From assembly GCA_007129495.1 (NCBI GenBank), contig SKVJ01000039.1:1-64000 (forward strand): a stretch of 64,000 bases of DNA. The letters run 5' to 3'. Made by a program: the position numbers and the translations under genes. Below are positions 40,287 to 50,439 of this stretch, piece by piece. The notes under the pieces are model-generated. The model did not search any database and was not told the DNA's origin. It was given only the letters and a program-made list of their open reading frames with translations. Every line of letters begins with the position of its first letter. Position 1 is the first letter of the stretch. This stretch comes from Dehalococcoidia bacterium (GTDB lineage: Bacteria > Chloroflexota > Dehalococcoidia > GIF9 > AB-539-J10).

Positions 40287-43145
40287 ATGGCACACAGGAT
40301 AGAGGTTGCGTTCAGAGCAGGTCTGGTTGATCCACGAGAGGATGGAGTTCTTGCCGGGATACGCGACTTGGGAATCACCGGGATCCAGCACGTGTCTGTA
40401 GCCGACGTGTATTGGGTTGATGCGTCCCTTCTCGAGACACAACTACGAGCTGCAGGTGCGATGCTGTTGTCGGATCCGGTTGCACAGGTATGTGGCTATG
40501 ATGGCGAACATGTGCGCGATAACTCACCATCGCTGTGGGCGCTGGAAGTTGCGTACAATCGTGGTGTCAGCGATCCACTCGAGGCTACTATTCTCAAAGG
40601 ACTGAAGGATATCGGCATCGACGATGTGCCACGAGCGCGTAGCGCGGTACGGTATGTCTTTCACGGATGGTGCAGCCAGGATGATATCGATGTCATCACG
40701 CATCGCCTACTTCTTAATCCACTCGTACAACACGTGGTACAACCAGGAGAGGATGTATTTCCGGACGAGCCGACATATCAATTCGAATTACGTCAGGTAC
40801 CTTTACTACATCTGGACGATGCCGCGCGGTCCGGAATCGCTTCGGCATATGGCTTCTCTCCGTCCGAACTCGATGCAATACATCACTACTTCGCTTCCAT
40901 TGGTCGTGAACCGACAGATATCGAACTCGAAACGCTTGCGCAGTCCTGGTCGGAGCACTGTGTGCACAAAACTTTCAAGGCGAGGATCACTTTGGGTCGT
41001 GAGCGCATCGACAACCTGTTGCGCAGCACGATAATGCAGGCGACACGGGCCCTTGACAAGGAATGGTGTCTGTCCGTCTTTGAGGACAATGCCGGCGTGA
41101 TTGATTTCGATGGCGAACACGCCATCTGCTTCAAGGTCGAAACCCACAATCACCCATCGGCTGTAGAACCCTATGGCGGAGCCGCAACTGGTCTCGGAGG
41201 CGTTGTTCGCGACGTTCTCGGGACCGGCCTCGGTGCCCGTCCTATTGCTAATACGGATGTGTTTTGCTTCGCTCCGCCTGATATGGCATACGATGCTCTT
41301 CCTGCTGGAGTGCTGCATCCAAGGAGAGTCTTCAAAGGCGTGAGGGCAGGTGTCGCCGACTATGGCAACAGGCTGGGCATCCCCACATTGAATGGGACTC
41401 TTCGGTTCGATCCGCGTTATATCGGAAATCCACTAGTGTTTTGCGGAACTGTCGGAATCATGCCTCGCTGGGCAGCCTATATGGGGAAACAGCAGCCGGG
41501 TGATCTTGTAGTACTAATGGGAGGTCGCACAGGACGCGATGGTATTCACGGAGTCACGTTCGCTTCTGAGAAGCTGGATGACACCTCAGTTACCAGGTCC
41601 AGAAGCGCGGTACAGATCGGAAACGCGATTGTTGAGAAGCGCGTGATCGATGCTCTCATTCAGGCCCGTGACAAGAAGCTTTATCGGCGGATAACCGATT
41701 GTGGAGGTGGTGGCTTGTCTTCTGCGGTCGGTGAGATGGGAGCCGTGACCGGGGTGCGCGTGTATTTGGACAGGGTGCCTTTGAAGTACGCGGGTCTCTC
41801 GTATGACGAGATATGGATATCTGAATCACAGGAACGCATGATCGTCGCCGTGCCCCCGGAGAACATCGACGAGTTAATGAAAGTCTGCAGTATCGAGAGG
41901 GTTGAAACCACCGTGATTGGTGAGTTCACGAATGACCGGCGCCTGGAGCTCGTCTATGATGGTGTACTTGTCGGCAATCTCGATATGGAGTTCTTGCACA
42001 ATGGACGCCCGCAACTGGACCTTGTTGCCACACGGCCGCATCAGGAGTGGACCGGCAAGGATCCCGCGTCCCCCGAGTCCTGCACGGCGGCGCTCTTTGC
42101 TGTTTTGTCCTCGCTCAATGTATGTAGCAAAGAGTGGGTTATTCGGCAATATGACCATGAGGTGCAGGGAGGTAGTGTCCTCAGGGCTCTTGTAGGGCCG
42201 GAGGCCGATGGTCCCGGAGATGCAGCCATCATCAAGCCGCTGCTTGAATCTGATCGCGGACTGGCGATAGCTAATGGGATCAACACTCGTTTTGGCGATA
42301 TTGACGCTTACTGGATGGCGGCTTCCGCTATTGACGAAGCACTTCGCCAGGTAGTTGCTGTTGGGGCCGGCCTCGACAGGGTCGCGTTACTTGATAATTT
42401 CTGCTGGGGTCGTGCATCCGAACCGGAAAGCCTGTGGGCGCTTGTACAATCCTGTAAGGCCTGTCAGGACATGTCGTTGGCGTTTGACGTGCCCTTCATT
42501 TCCGGAAAGGACAGTCTCAACAATTTCACCGAGAGTGAGGGGAATATCATTACGATACCTCACACATTGCTGATCTCAGCCATTGCAGTGATGCCGGATG
42601 TCAATCGGGCCATCACGATGGATCTGAAGTCGGCCGGCAACTTGCTGTACGCTGTCGGCAGTACATTCGCAGAACTCGCTGGCTCGGAATACTGCAGCAA
42701 TCTTCCTGACTGTGGTCGCAGAGTTCCTGAGGTTCGTTTCGAGACAGCACGTGCAACAATGCTGGCATTGGTTAATGCGATTAACGATGGACTGGTAGTT
42801 TCCTGTCACGATATGAGTGAAGGAGGGCTTGCCGTAGCCGTAGCCGAAATGGCATTTGCTGGAGCGCTCGGCGCGAACATCAGCATCTCTCGTGTGCCAC
42901 TGGGTGAGAGCATTGACAGAAACGACATAATCCTTTTCTCGGAATCCAACAGTCGGTTTGTAGTCGAGGTTCCGGTAAGGCAGTCGGCCGAGTTCGAGCG
43001 GCGTATGAGTGGGGTATCCTGTGCGCAGATAGGAACCGTCATGGACGATGACAATCTTCACATATTGGGACTGGATGGTACGCCGGTAGTTTCTGCGACG
43101 TTGCGTGAATTGAAAGCCGCCTGGAAGCAGCCACTGGCCTGGTAG
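40287..43145 (+). CDS. purL: Phosphoribosylformylglycinamidine synthase with two N-terminal PurS-like repeats fused to PurL
   Basis: IEVAFRAGLVDPREDGVLAGIRDLGITGIQHVSVADVYWV and LEVAYNRGVSDPLEATILKGLKDIGIDDVPRARSAVRYVF are PurS-like; PurL: LAQSWSEHCVHKTFKARI, VETHNHPSAVEPYGGAATGLGGVVRDVLGTG. Confidence 0.95.
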   Translation: MAHRIEVAFRAGLVDPREDGVLAGIRDLGITGIQHVSVADVYWVDASLLETQLRAAGAMLLSDPVAQVCGYDGEHVRDNSPSLWALEVAYNRGVSDPLEATILKGLKDIGIDDVPRARSAVRYVFHGWCSQDDIDVITHRLLLNPLVQHVVQPGEDVFPDEPTYQFELRQVPLLHLDDAARSGIASAYGFSPSELDAIHHYFASIGREPTDIELETLAQSWSEHCVHKTFKARITLGRERIDNLLRSTIMQATRALDKEWCLSVFEDNAGVIDFDGEHAICFKVETHNHPSAVEPYGGAATGLGGVVRDVLGTGLGARPIANTDVFCFAPPDMAYDALPAGVLHPRRVFKGVRAGVADYGNRLGIPTLNGTLRFDPRYIGNPLVFCGTVGIMPRWAAYMGKQQPGDLVVLMGGRTGRDGIHGVTFASEKLDDTSVTRSRSAVQIGNAIVEKRVIDALIQARDKKLYRRITDCGGGGLSSAVGEMGAVTGVRVYLDRVPLKYAGLSYDEIWISESQERMIVAVPPENIDELMKVCSIERVETTVIGEFTNDRRLELVYDGVLVGNLDMEFLHNGRPQLDLVATRPHQEWTGKDPASPESCTAALFAVLSSLNVCSKEWVIRQYDHEVQGGSVLRALVGPEADGPGDAAIIKPLLESDRGLAIANGINTRFGDIDAYWMAASAIDEALRQVVAVGAGLDRVALLDNFCWGRASEPESLWALVQSCKACQDMSLAFDVPFISGKDSLNNFTESEGNIITIPHTLLISAIAVMPDVNRAITMDLKSAGNLLYAVGSTFAELAGSEYCSNLPDCGRRVPEVRFETARATMLALVNAINDGLVVSCHDMSEGGLAVAVAEMAFAGALGANISISRVPLGESIDRNDIILFSESNSRFVVEVPVRQSAEFERRMSGVSCAQIGTVMDDDNLHILGLDGTPVVSATLRELKAAWKQPLAW

Positions 43146-43150
43146 ACAGA

Positions 43151-43915
43151 ATGGGCAAACCAAGAGTACTGGTTCTCAGAGCGCCGGGAACCAACTGTGA
43201 TCTCGAAACGGCCTACGCGTTTGAACTTGCGGGGGCCGAATCATCGCTCGTCCACATCACTCGCATGATCTCCCATGAGGTAACTTTGGCGGAGTGTTCT
43301 ATCTTCGTTATTCCCGGCGGATTCAGTTACGGTGATGATCTTGGTGCCGGAAAGGTGATGGCAAACGAATTGGATCAACGCCTTCATGACCAGGTGGCCG
43401 AGTTTGTGGCTCGAGGTGGCCTGGTGCTTGGGATCTGCAATGGCTTTCAGGTTCTGGTAAGGGCTGGGCTGCTACCTGTCCCGTTTGGCGGACAGCGGTC
43501 AAGTCTTCTGGTCAACAGATCCGGTCGATTTGAATGCCGCTGGATTCATCTGCGCATTGCTCCGGGAAATCCGTGCGTATTCACACCTGGCGTTGTCGCT
43601 CTTGATCTTGCAGTTGCGCACGGCGAAGGCAGATTGTATGTGCCTGAATCGAGCGAATCTGATTTGACTCCTGTGCTCTACTATGCCCGACCAGATGGGC
43701 GTGAGCCTGAGTACCCCGCGGATCCGAACGGATCGTTCAAACATATTGCCGGGCTTTGTGATGAATCGGGCAGGATTTTCGGGCTGATGCCGCATCCCGA
43801 GCGGTTTGTGCGTTTGTCCCAGCACCCACGGTGGAGCACCAGGGCTGAAAGGGATGGTCCTGGTGATGGGCTGGCATTCTTCGTGAACGCAGTGAATTAT
43901 GCCCGGAGTTTGTAG
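43151..43915 (+). CDS. purQ: Phosphoribosylformylglycinamidine synthase glutaminase subunit
   Basis: PRVLVLRAPGTNCDLETAYAFELAGAE, IPGGFSYGDDLGAGK, GLVLGICNGFQVLVRAGLLP, LMPHPERF. Confidence 0.95.
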   Translation: MGKPRVLVLRAPGTNCDLETAYAFELAGAESSLVHITRMISHEVTLAECSIFVIPGGFSYGDDLGAGKVMANELDQRLHDQVAEFVARGGLVLGICNGFQVLVRAGLLPVPFGGQRSSLLVNRSGRFECRWIHLRIAPGNPCVFTPGVVALDLAVAHGEGRLYVPESSESDLTPVLYYARPDGREPEYPADPNGSFKHIAGLCDESGRIFGLMPHPERFVRLSQHPRWSTRAERDGPGDGLAFFVNAVNYARSL

Positions 43916-43931
43916 CAGATAGTGCGGTTCG

Positions 43932-44924
43932 TCAAATGTGGCTGATATCCACCAATCGCTCGTAGTCAATCAGGCCGCTCTCAGCCGAGTTTTCTACTTC
44001 AATCCCTGCTTCTGCTGCTGCTGCGACCGGATTGAGGCCACCGAGCAAGATCATGCCTACCTTGTTCATACCAACTTCTATCTGACATATCGGCTCACTG
44101 GTGTTGCCGAGAAGGTAGACACCATGAATGCCCGCAGCTCGAAGTTCCTCGATGCGCCTTTCGACTACGACACGCGACGGAGCGAGAATTTCGCGGAAAT
44201 TGGCGAGGATGCGTCCTGTGCCGGATTCAGCAGCATTTCTGACATCTGTCATTCCGGCGCGTATGTACTGTTCCGAAGGATCAAGGGAAGTGCCATCATA
44301 CTTGATAATGGCAACGAACCGCCGTGGCCTCCCGCTCTTGAGTTCCAGTACGCCCCCGAAGCGTGACTCAATGGGGACCGAGGACTTCAGCAGGACACCA
44401 TTCACAACCACTCCGCACACGGTTGCCAGACCTACCATCCCTGCCGGCACCACACGCGTGCCTAATTTCTCCCCCTCGTGAGCCACTGACACCAGCCGGC
44501 TCGCACAGAGATTGCGGTCGAAGGCCGGTTGCATCTCTTGTAGCGCGTTGCGAAAGTCATCGGCGCGGAAGAGCGAAGTGTTTACGGGAACAAGTCCTGT
44601 CCTGCGGTTCGGGTCGAACGTGGTCTGGAACGCGAGGAGTTGCAGTTTCTCGATGATGAACCCCACCTGTTCCGGTGCGAGTGCATTGCGCAACTCATCG
44701 AGCCCCTCCCAGGTAATGATTCTGCCATCCCGTCCTTTGGGCTCGGTATAGCCTCGTTCGTCGGTCATCCGCAGGTGATACCGTACTGCTCTCTCGCTCA
44801 GAAAGACACCGTGTCTCTCCAGGTCACGAGAAATCGTGATGGATCCGAGGGGTTCGGCTGATTCCGACAGAACCTTCAGAATGGCGATGGTCTTTCGTTC
44901 GGTGTCTCTATCAAGGGTCTGCAT
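43932..44924 (-). CDS. nrpR: NrpR-family transcriptional regulator (winged helix plus NrpR/DUF128 domain)
   Basis: N-terminal wHTH (AILKVLSESAEPLGSITISRDLERHGVFLSERAVRYHLRMTDERGYT) and NrpR domain (RLVSVAHEGEKLGTRVVPAGMVGLATVCGVVVNGVLLKSSVPIESRFGGVLEL...VGMILLGGLNPVAAAAEAGIE). Confidence 0.88.
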   Translation of the reverse strand: MQTLDRDTERKTIAILKVLSESAEPLGSITISRDLERHGVFLSERAVRYHLRMTDERGYTEPKGRDGRIITWEGLDELRNALAPEQVGFIIEKLQLLAFQTTFDPNRRTGLVPVNTSLFRADDFRNALQEMQPAFDRNLCASRLVSVAHEGEKLGTRVVPAGMVGLATVCGVVVNGVLLKSSVPIESRFGGVLELKSGRPRRFVAIIKYDGTSLDPSEQYIRAGMTDVRNAAESGTGRILANFREILAPSRVVVERRIEELRAAGIHGVYLLGNTSEPICQIEVGMNKVGMILLGGLNPVAAAAEAGIEVENSAESGLIDYERLVDISHI

Positions 44925-44991
44925 CAGTGAATTCTCGGTGCCGGCTCACCTTTATTCGTGGCCGGGTGCTCTGCAGGGACAGTATACAGTG

Positions 44992-45609
44992 TCAGGCACT
45001 GGAATCCGACGGGTGTTGACCTTGAATCCCCGCAATATGCAGGAAGTACTGGTGTACACGCAGGTCTGGCACGAACTCGGGATGAAAGCTGGTGGCGAAA
45101 ATACGGGATTGTTGACAGGCCACAATGGTTCCGCTGTGCAGCCGGGAAATGACGCGGACCTTCGGTCCGCATGACTCGATAATCGGAGCTCGAATGAAGA
45201 CTCCACGAAAGACGGAACCCGCGAGACCATCTATCATCAAGTCTTCCTCGAAGCTTTGCACCTGTCTGCCAAAGGCATTGCGAGCTACGGAGACGTCGAG
45301 AAGTCCGAGAGGAGTCATACTGTGGCTGGTGACCGTCTTGGCTAGCACGATGATGCCAGCACAGGTGCCGAATGTAGGGAGACCGTTAATGATAGCGTTC
45401 AGCAATGGCTCGCGGAGGGCAAACTCATCGATTAGCTTGAGAAGCGTCGTCGATTCTCCTCCCGGCAGAATGATTCCGTCGATGCCTTCCAGGTGTTCTG
45501 GCAGGCGCACTTCTCGTACGCTCGCCCCAAGCTGTTTCAGAGCCGCGCTGTGCTCCATGAATGACCCTTGCAGGCACAGGACACCAATCGTCGGGCGACC
45601 GGATATCAT
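44992..45609 (-). CDS. pdxT: Pyridoxal 5'-phosphate synthase glutaminase subunit
   Basis: IGVLCLQGSFMEHSAALKQLG, IILPGGESTTLLKLI, FGTCAGIIVLA, ATSFHPEFV; start overlaps the purF stop. Confidence 0.93.
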   Translation of the reverse strand: MISGRPTIGVLCLQGSFMEHSAALKQLGASVREVRLPEHLEGIDGIILPGGESTTLLKLIDEFALREPLLNAIINGLPTFGTCAGIIVLAKTVTSHSMTPLGLLDVSVARNAFGRQVQSFEEDLMIDGLAGSVFRGVFIRAPIIESCGPKVRVISRLHSGTIVACQQSRIFATSFHPEFVPDLRVHQYFLHIAGIQGQHPSDSSA

Positions 45610-46997
45610 GGTGCGGTCTCCAGCGCCAGCTTGCCCAGTCCCATCTGGACAGGCACCGGGTACTGGCCGGTGAAGCAGGCCGTACAAAGGCTGCTACACG
45701 GGCGTTGCAGTGCTTTCTGTAGTCCTTCAAGGCTGATGTAACCGAGAGAATCGGCCTGAACATGCTTCTGTATTTCGGCAACTGAGTAGCGGGCTGCGAT
45801 AAGCTCAGATTCGGTCGGAATGTCCACGCCAAGAAAGCAGGGGTGGATCAGCGGCGGGGCACAAATTCTGAGGTGAACCTCTCGTGCACCAGCGGCTCGC
45901 AGAAGAGCGACTACGTGTGGTGTGGTCGTGCCGCGAACGATGCTGTCATCCAGCACGACAAGTCGTTTACCCGCTATCGTGCCGGAAAGTGGATTGAACT
46001 TCAATTGTACGCCGAGGTCTCTCAGGCGCTGGTCGGGAGCAATGAACGTGCGGCCAATATAACGATTCTTGAGCAGCCCTTCACAGTACGGGATGCCGGA
46101 TGCATCAGCGAAACCGATAGCGGCGGGAATTGCGGAATCCGGAATGCCAAGTACGAGATCTGCGTCGACCGGGTATTCACGCCAGAGTTGCGCACCCATA
46201 TCCTGTCTACTGTCATAGACGAGCCTGTTCTCAAGCGTACTGTCGGGTCGTGCGAGATAGATGTATTCGAAGGCACAGAATGCATGGCGCTGCCCCTCTC
46301 CTATGTGCAGTCGCGTAACACCATCCGCGCCAAATGCGAGCAGCTCGCCAGGCTCAAGTTCACGTTCGAATCGTGCGCCGATATGGTCGAGGGCACATGA
46401 TTCGGAAGCCACAACCGGACTCAAACCGATGTATCCCAGGCACAGAGGGCGAACCCCGTTGGGATCACGCACGGCGATAAGCCTGTCTGTCGTGAGCAGG
46501 GTGAGGGAGTAGGCGCCTATGAGACGACGGGTTGCGGAAGCGACTCGCTCCACCCAATTATGACCGGGTGTCGAAAGGATGAGGTTTGCGATCACTTCGG
46601 AATCTGTCGTTGCACTGAACTTGAATCCCTTCTCAAGCAGTTCCTGACGAAGCTGGACGGCGTTCACAATGTTGCCGTTATGCGCCAGTGCGATCTTGCC
46701 TTCAGGACCTGATACCACTATCGGCTGAGCATTGACGCTGCTGTTCGTTCCAGTAGTTGAATAGCGGTTGTGACCAATTCCAGAGAAGCCACTCAGACGG
46801 GAGAGCGACTCTTCATCGAATACCTGTGAGACAAGCCCGATTGCTGCATGGCGCTTGAGGTCGCGTCCATTAGAGACCACAATACCGCTGCTCTCCTGGC
46901 CGCGGTGCTGTAGCGCGAATAACGCGAAGAATATCAGGCGGGCCACGTCTTCGGGTGGGGAAAAAGTGCCGAAGACAGCGCACTTGTCATGGATCAT
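45606..46997 (-). CDS. purF: Amidophosphoribosyltransferase
   Basis: MIHDKCAVFGTF, ALQHRGQESSGIVV, GIGHNRYSTTGTN, VVLDDSIVRGTTTPHVVALLRAAGAREVHLR. Confidence 0.95.
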   Translation of the reverse strand: MIHDKCAVFGTFSPPEDVARLIFFALFALQHRGQESSGIVVSNGRDLKRHAAIGLVSQVFDEESLSRLSGFSGIGHNRYSTTGTNSSVNAQPIVVSGPEGKIALAHNGNIVNAVQLRQELLEKGFKFSATTDSEVIANLILSTPGHNWVERVASATRRLIGAYSLTLLTTDRLIAVRDPNGVRPLCLGYIGLSPVVASESCALDHIGARFERELEPGELLAFGADGVTRLHIGEGQRHAFCAFEYIYLARPDSTLENRLVYDSRQDMGAQLWREYPVDADLVLGIPDSAIPAAIGFADASGIPYCEGLLKNRYIGRTFIAPDQRLRDLGVQLKFNPLSGTIAGKRLVVLDDSIVRGTTTPHVVALLRAAGAREVHLRICAPPLIHPCFLGVDIPTESELIAARYSVAEIQKHVQADSLGYISLEGLQKALQRPCSSLCTACFTGQYPVPVQMGLGKLALETAP

Positions 46998-47010
46998 GCT
47001 TGATACAACC

Positions 47011-48138
47011 TCAGTAGTCCCTGAGAGTGCTGTCAACTCGGTTGCGTCTAGTTGAGTTCTCGTTCATCAAGTCCACGAACTGATGAAAGAGGTATGTGCT
47101 GTCCAGGGGCCCCGGCGTACCTTCAGCATGATACTGGATGGAGATCAGGGGATACTCCTCATGAGTGATACCCTCGACAGTGCCATCGTTCAGGTTCACA
47201 TGGCTTATGGCGATGCCTTGAGGAAGGGTTTCACCAGCCACAGCGTAACCATGATTTTGAGTCGTGATATATACGCGTCCTGTGTGGACGTCACGCACTG
47301 GATGATTCCCGCCATGGTGGCCGAACTTCAGTTTGAAGGTCTGACCGCCCAGCGCGCGTGCGATAACCTGGTGGCCGAGGCAGACACCCATCAGAGGCAC
47401 ACGGCCCAGCAACTGGCGCATCACCTCCTCGAGGTCGGTCAAGTGGGCCGGATCTCCAGGTCCGGGTGACAGCAGGACACCATCGGGAGACAACTCGCGT
47501 ATGCGATCAAGGCCGGCAGAGACAGGCACAACCGTAACCCTGCAGCCAGCGGCTGTGAGGTGTCTGATGATACTTTGCTTCACACCGCAGTCAACCAGAA
47601 CTACGTGATACGCCTCGTCGGGCGTAGTGGCAGTGGCCACTCGCTCGCTGTCCGTACTCACTTCATGGGCCAGTGGCATCTGTCCGTATGCCAGCGTAGA
47701 GCGAAGTTCACGCAGGGCGTCTTCCGGCAGGAGATCAGATGTGAGGACACCCATCATGACGCCGGCGGCCCGGAGCTTACGTGTCAGAGCGCGTGTATCC
47801 AGACCTGCGATACCGGGGATGCCGTGTGTCGACAGATAGCTATCGAGTGTTTGGACGGACTGGAAATGGCTTGGTGTTGCACAGTGCTCGCGCACCACAA
47901 GGCCACGCGCCTGGACATGAGGCGACTCGTCATCGATCGGATTGATTCCGTAGTTGCCGACAAGTGGATATGTAAGCACCAGCAACTGGCCCCTGAACGA
48001 AGGGTCCGTCAGCATCTCCTGGTAGCCTGTCATGCTTGTGTCAAAAACTACCTCGCCGTACGTGGTAGTGTCAGCTCCAAATGACTCCCCCTCGTACGTA
48101 GTACCATCTTCGAGTATCAGGTAGGCTTTCTTAGTCAT
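47011..48138 (-). CDS. carA: Carbamoyl-phosphate synthase small subunit
   Basis: AYLILEDGTTYEGESFGA, FDTSMTGYQEMLTDPSFRGQLLVLTYPLVGNYG, LLSPGPGDP, LMGVCLGHQVIARALGG. Confidence 0.95.
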   Translation of the reverse strand: MTKKAYLILEDGTTYEGESFGADTTTYGEVVFDTSMTGYQEMLTDPSFRGQLLVLTYPLVGNYGINPIDDESPHVQARGLVVREHCATPSHFQSVQTLDSYLSTHGIPGIAGLDTRALTRKLRAAGVMMGVLTSDLLPEDALRELRSTLAYGQMPLAHEVSTDSERVATATTPDEAYHVVLVDCGVKQSIIRHLTAAGCRVTVVPVSAGLDRIRELSPDGVLLSPGPGDPAHLTDLEEVMRQLLGRVPLMGVCLGHQVIARALGGQTFKLKFGHHGGNHPVRDVHTGRVYITTQNHGYAVAGETLPQGIAISHVNLNDGTVEGITHEEYPLISIQYHAEGTPGPLDSTYLFHQFVDLMNENSTRRNRVDSTLRDY

Positions 48139-48182
48139 ATCGTCCACTCCTGACGGGCGGTACGTATTCAACGGTCACCGGA

Positions 48183-49988
48183 TCAACCATGGAATCTGTT
48201 GGTGATCGGAAGGCGACGGTCGCGACCGAATGCCCGAGTCGTTATTTTGATTCCCGGCGGTGCCTGGCGTCTCTTGTACTCACTGTGATCGACGAGCTGT
48301 GCGGTGCGCTCAACGATGTCCGCGTCATGGCCAAGTGCGACTATCTGTGCCACGCTTCTATCGTCTTCCACGTACAGCTTGAGGATAGGATCCAGTACTT
48401 CATAGGGTGGAAGACTATCGCTGTCTTTTTGATTCGGTCGCAGCTCTGCCGACGGTGGCCGGCACATGACCCTAGGTGGGATGACACAATCCGGGCCCAG
48501 TGAGTTGCGATGGTGCGACAATTCGTATACAAGAGACTTGGGAACGTCCTTGAGTACGGCGAAACCTCCAGCCATGTCGCCATACAGTGTAGTGTACCCG
48601 GTGGCCATCTCACTCTTGTTACCAGTAGTTAAGACAAGCCAGCGGAACTTGTTTGAGAGAGACATCAGTATTGTTCCGCGTATACGCGCCTGAAGATTTT
48701 CCTCTGTCGAGTCTTCTTCCAGTCCTTCGAAAACCGGGCCGAGCATTTCTAGGAACGCAGTGTATGCAGGCTCCACGGGAATTGTGATTAGACGGATGTT
48801 GAGGTTATCAGCGACTGCTTGAGCGTTGTCGCTACTCTCGGAAGCTGTGAATCTGGATGGCAGGCAGACTGCGACAACATTCTCCGGTCCGAGCGCATCG
48901 CATGCGATGCAGGCCACAAGAGACGAATCGATACCACCAGACAGCCCTATGACGACCTGGTCGAATCCGTTCTTGCGCACGTAATCTGCAGTCCCGAGCA
49001 CCAGGGCGCGATATACCTCGTCGCACTTGTCGACAGGCTGAAACGTGCAGGGTTGCAGCGCAGGCTTCGCGTGGTCACCCACAGTGGCGGCGATGTCTAT
49101 CTCGGTGTTATCCGTCGTGCGGCCGCGCACCAACGTCTCAGTCTTGCGCCATCTCGGGTCGTGAAGGCGGGCACGAAACACGGATTCGATCTGCACGTCG
49201 GCAACGACCAGATCTTCCTTGAACGCTTCTCCCGCAGCCAGCACTGCTCCCTGTTCATCGACGATCATACTCTCGCCGTCAAATACCAATTCGTCCTGTC
49301 CGCCAACCAGATTACACATAGCGAACACGCAGACGTTATCTCTCGCCCTGGTTGCCAGCATCTGACGACGGCTGTCGCATTTTCCGCGATGATAGGGAGA
49401 TGCGCTCAGATTCACGATGATCTCCGCGCCATTCGCAGCCTGTACGCTGGCGGGTCCACCCTCGTACCAGATGTCTTCGCAGATAGTGACGCCGATGCCG
49501 ACTCCGCCAAGACGGAATACCGGACTGGCACGGCCTGCGCGGAAGTATCGGTTCTCATCAAAGACGCCGTAGTTGGGGAGGAAGACCTTATGGTAGATAC
49601 CACGGACGCCGCCATCGTAGAGAATCGCTGCCGCGTTGTATACATCGGAATCGCTGTCCACGAATCCTACTATCACGAGAGAATGGCGCGTGTGTTCAGC
49701 GATAAGGCGAAGGGAACACTGATTCTCGTTGATGAAGCGAGGGCGTAACAACAGGTCTTCAGGCGGATACCCGCTTATGGCCAACTCGGGGAACACAATT
49801 ACATCAGCACCTCTCGCCACCGCCTCATCAACAGATGAAATGATGCGCTCGGTGTTGCCAGCCAGGTCACCGACGGTACTGTTGATCTGCGCGAGTGCGA
49901 TACGAACAGACAGCGCTTGCTGTCGGTCGGGGTAGCTCATTCTCTGCATCAAGCTATTCTCGCTGTTAGCTCGTGGGTGTATCCTCAC
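48183..49988 (-). CDS. nadE: Glutamine-dependent NAD+ synthetase (nitrilase plus NAD synthase domains)
   Basis: RIALAQINSTVGDLAGN, GVTICEDIWYEGGP, QVVIGLSGGIDSSLVACIACDALG, TTGNKSEMATGYTTLYGDMAGGFA. Confidence 0.94.
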   Translation of the reverse strand: MRIHPRANSENSLMQRMSYPDRQQALSVRIALAQINSTVGDLAGNTERIISSVDEAVARGADVIVFPELAISGYPPEDLLLRPRFINENQCSLRLIAEHTRHSLVIVGFVDSDSDVYNAAAILYDGGVRGIYHKVFLPNYGVFDENRYFRAGRASPVFRLGGVGIGVTICEDIWYEGGPASVQAANGAEIIVNLSASPYHRGKCDSRRQMLATRARDNVCVFAMCNLVGGQDELVFDGESMIVDEQGAVLAAGEAFKEDLVVADVQIESVFRARLHDPRWRKTETLVRGRTTDNTEIDIAATVGDHAKPALQPCTFQPVDKCDEVYRALVLGTADYVRKNGFDQVVIGLSGGIDSSLVACIACDALGPENVVAVCLPSRFTASESSDNAQAVADNLNIRLITIPVEPAYTAFLEMLGPVFEGLEEDSTEENLQARIRGTILMSLSNKFRWLVLTTGNKSEMATGYTTLYGDMAGGFAVLKDVPKSLVYELSHHRNSLGPDCVIPPRVMCRPPSAELRPNQKDSDSLPPYEVLDPILKLYVEDDRSVAQIVALGHDADIVERTAQLVDHSEYKRRQAPPGIKITTRAFGRDRRLPITNRFHG

Positions 49989-50439
49989 CGTATATTGTAG
50001 CAGGTTGTCGTCATTACGTGTGCTATGGCGTCAGCTGGCCATCGGTGATGCCGGAAAACCACGGATCTCGACGTCCGCTTGGGTACGTATTGCTGCGAAT
50101 TGTGGTCATTGCTATAGTGTGTGCTGGTTACTACAATTGTTCAACGACCCTTGGGTTTCTAATAAGAATGACACGGGTGGTTCCAGTTAAAGAACTTCGT
50201 TGTCACTCGATCTCGATAGTTGCCAGGATCCGGGCAACAGTCTTCGAAACGAGGTGTGAGTTATCCGCGCGCTGCGCTGGTCTGTTGAAGAATTGAGATC
50301 GGTTACGATACGAACTTAGAAATACTACTATGTTGATTCAGTCTTCATCTGTCGTGGTGTACTCCCCGCACCTAGTTTGAAGTGGGTGGGGATATGCCGA
50401 AGCGGCTATGTGCAGCACCAGTGAAAAGGAGCAGAGTAA

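Noticed and set aside
42828-42848. Short GCCGTA repetition inside purL
   Set aside because: Only a few copies in coding sequence (VAVAE); no evidence of a functional repeat.
48819-49748. 309-aa plus-strand ORF opposite nadE
   Set aside because: Shadow ORF; nadE motifs are intact on the other strand.
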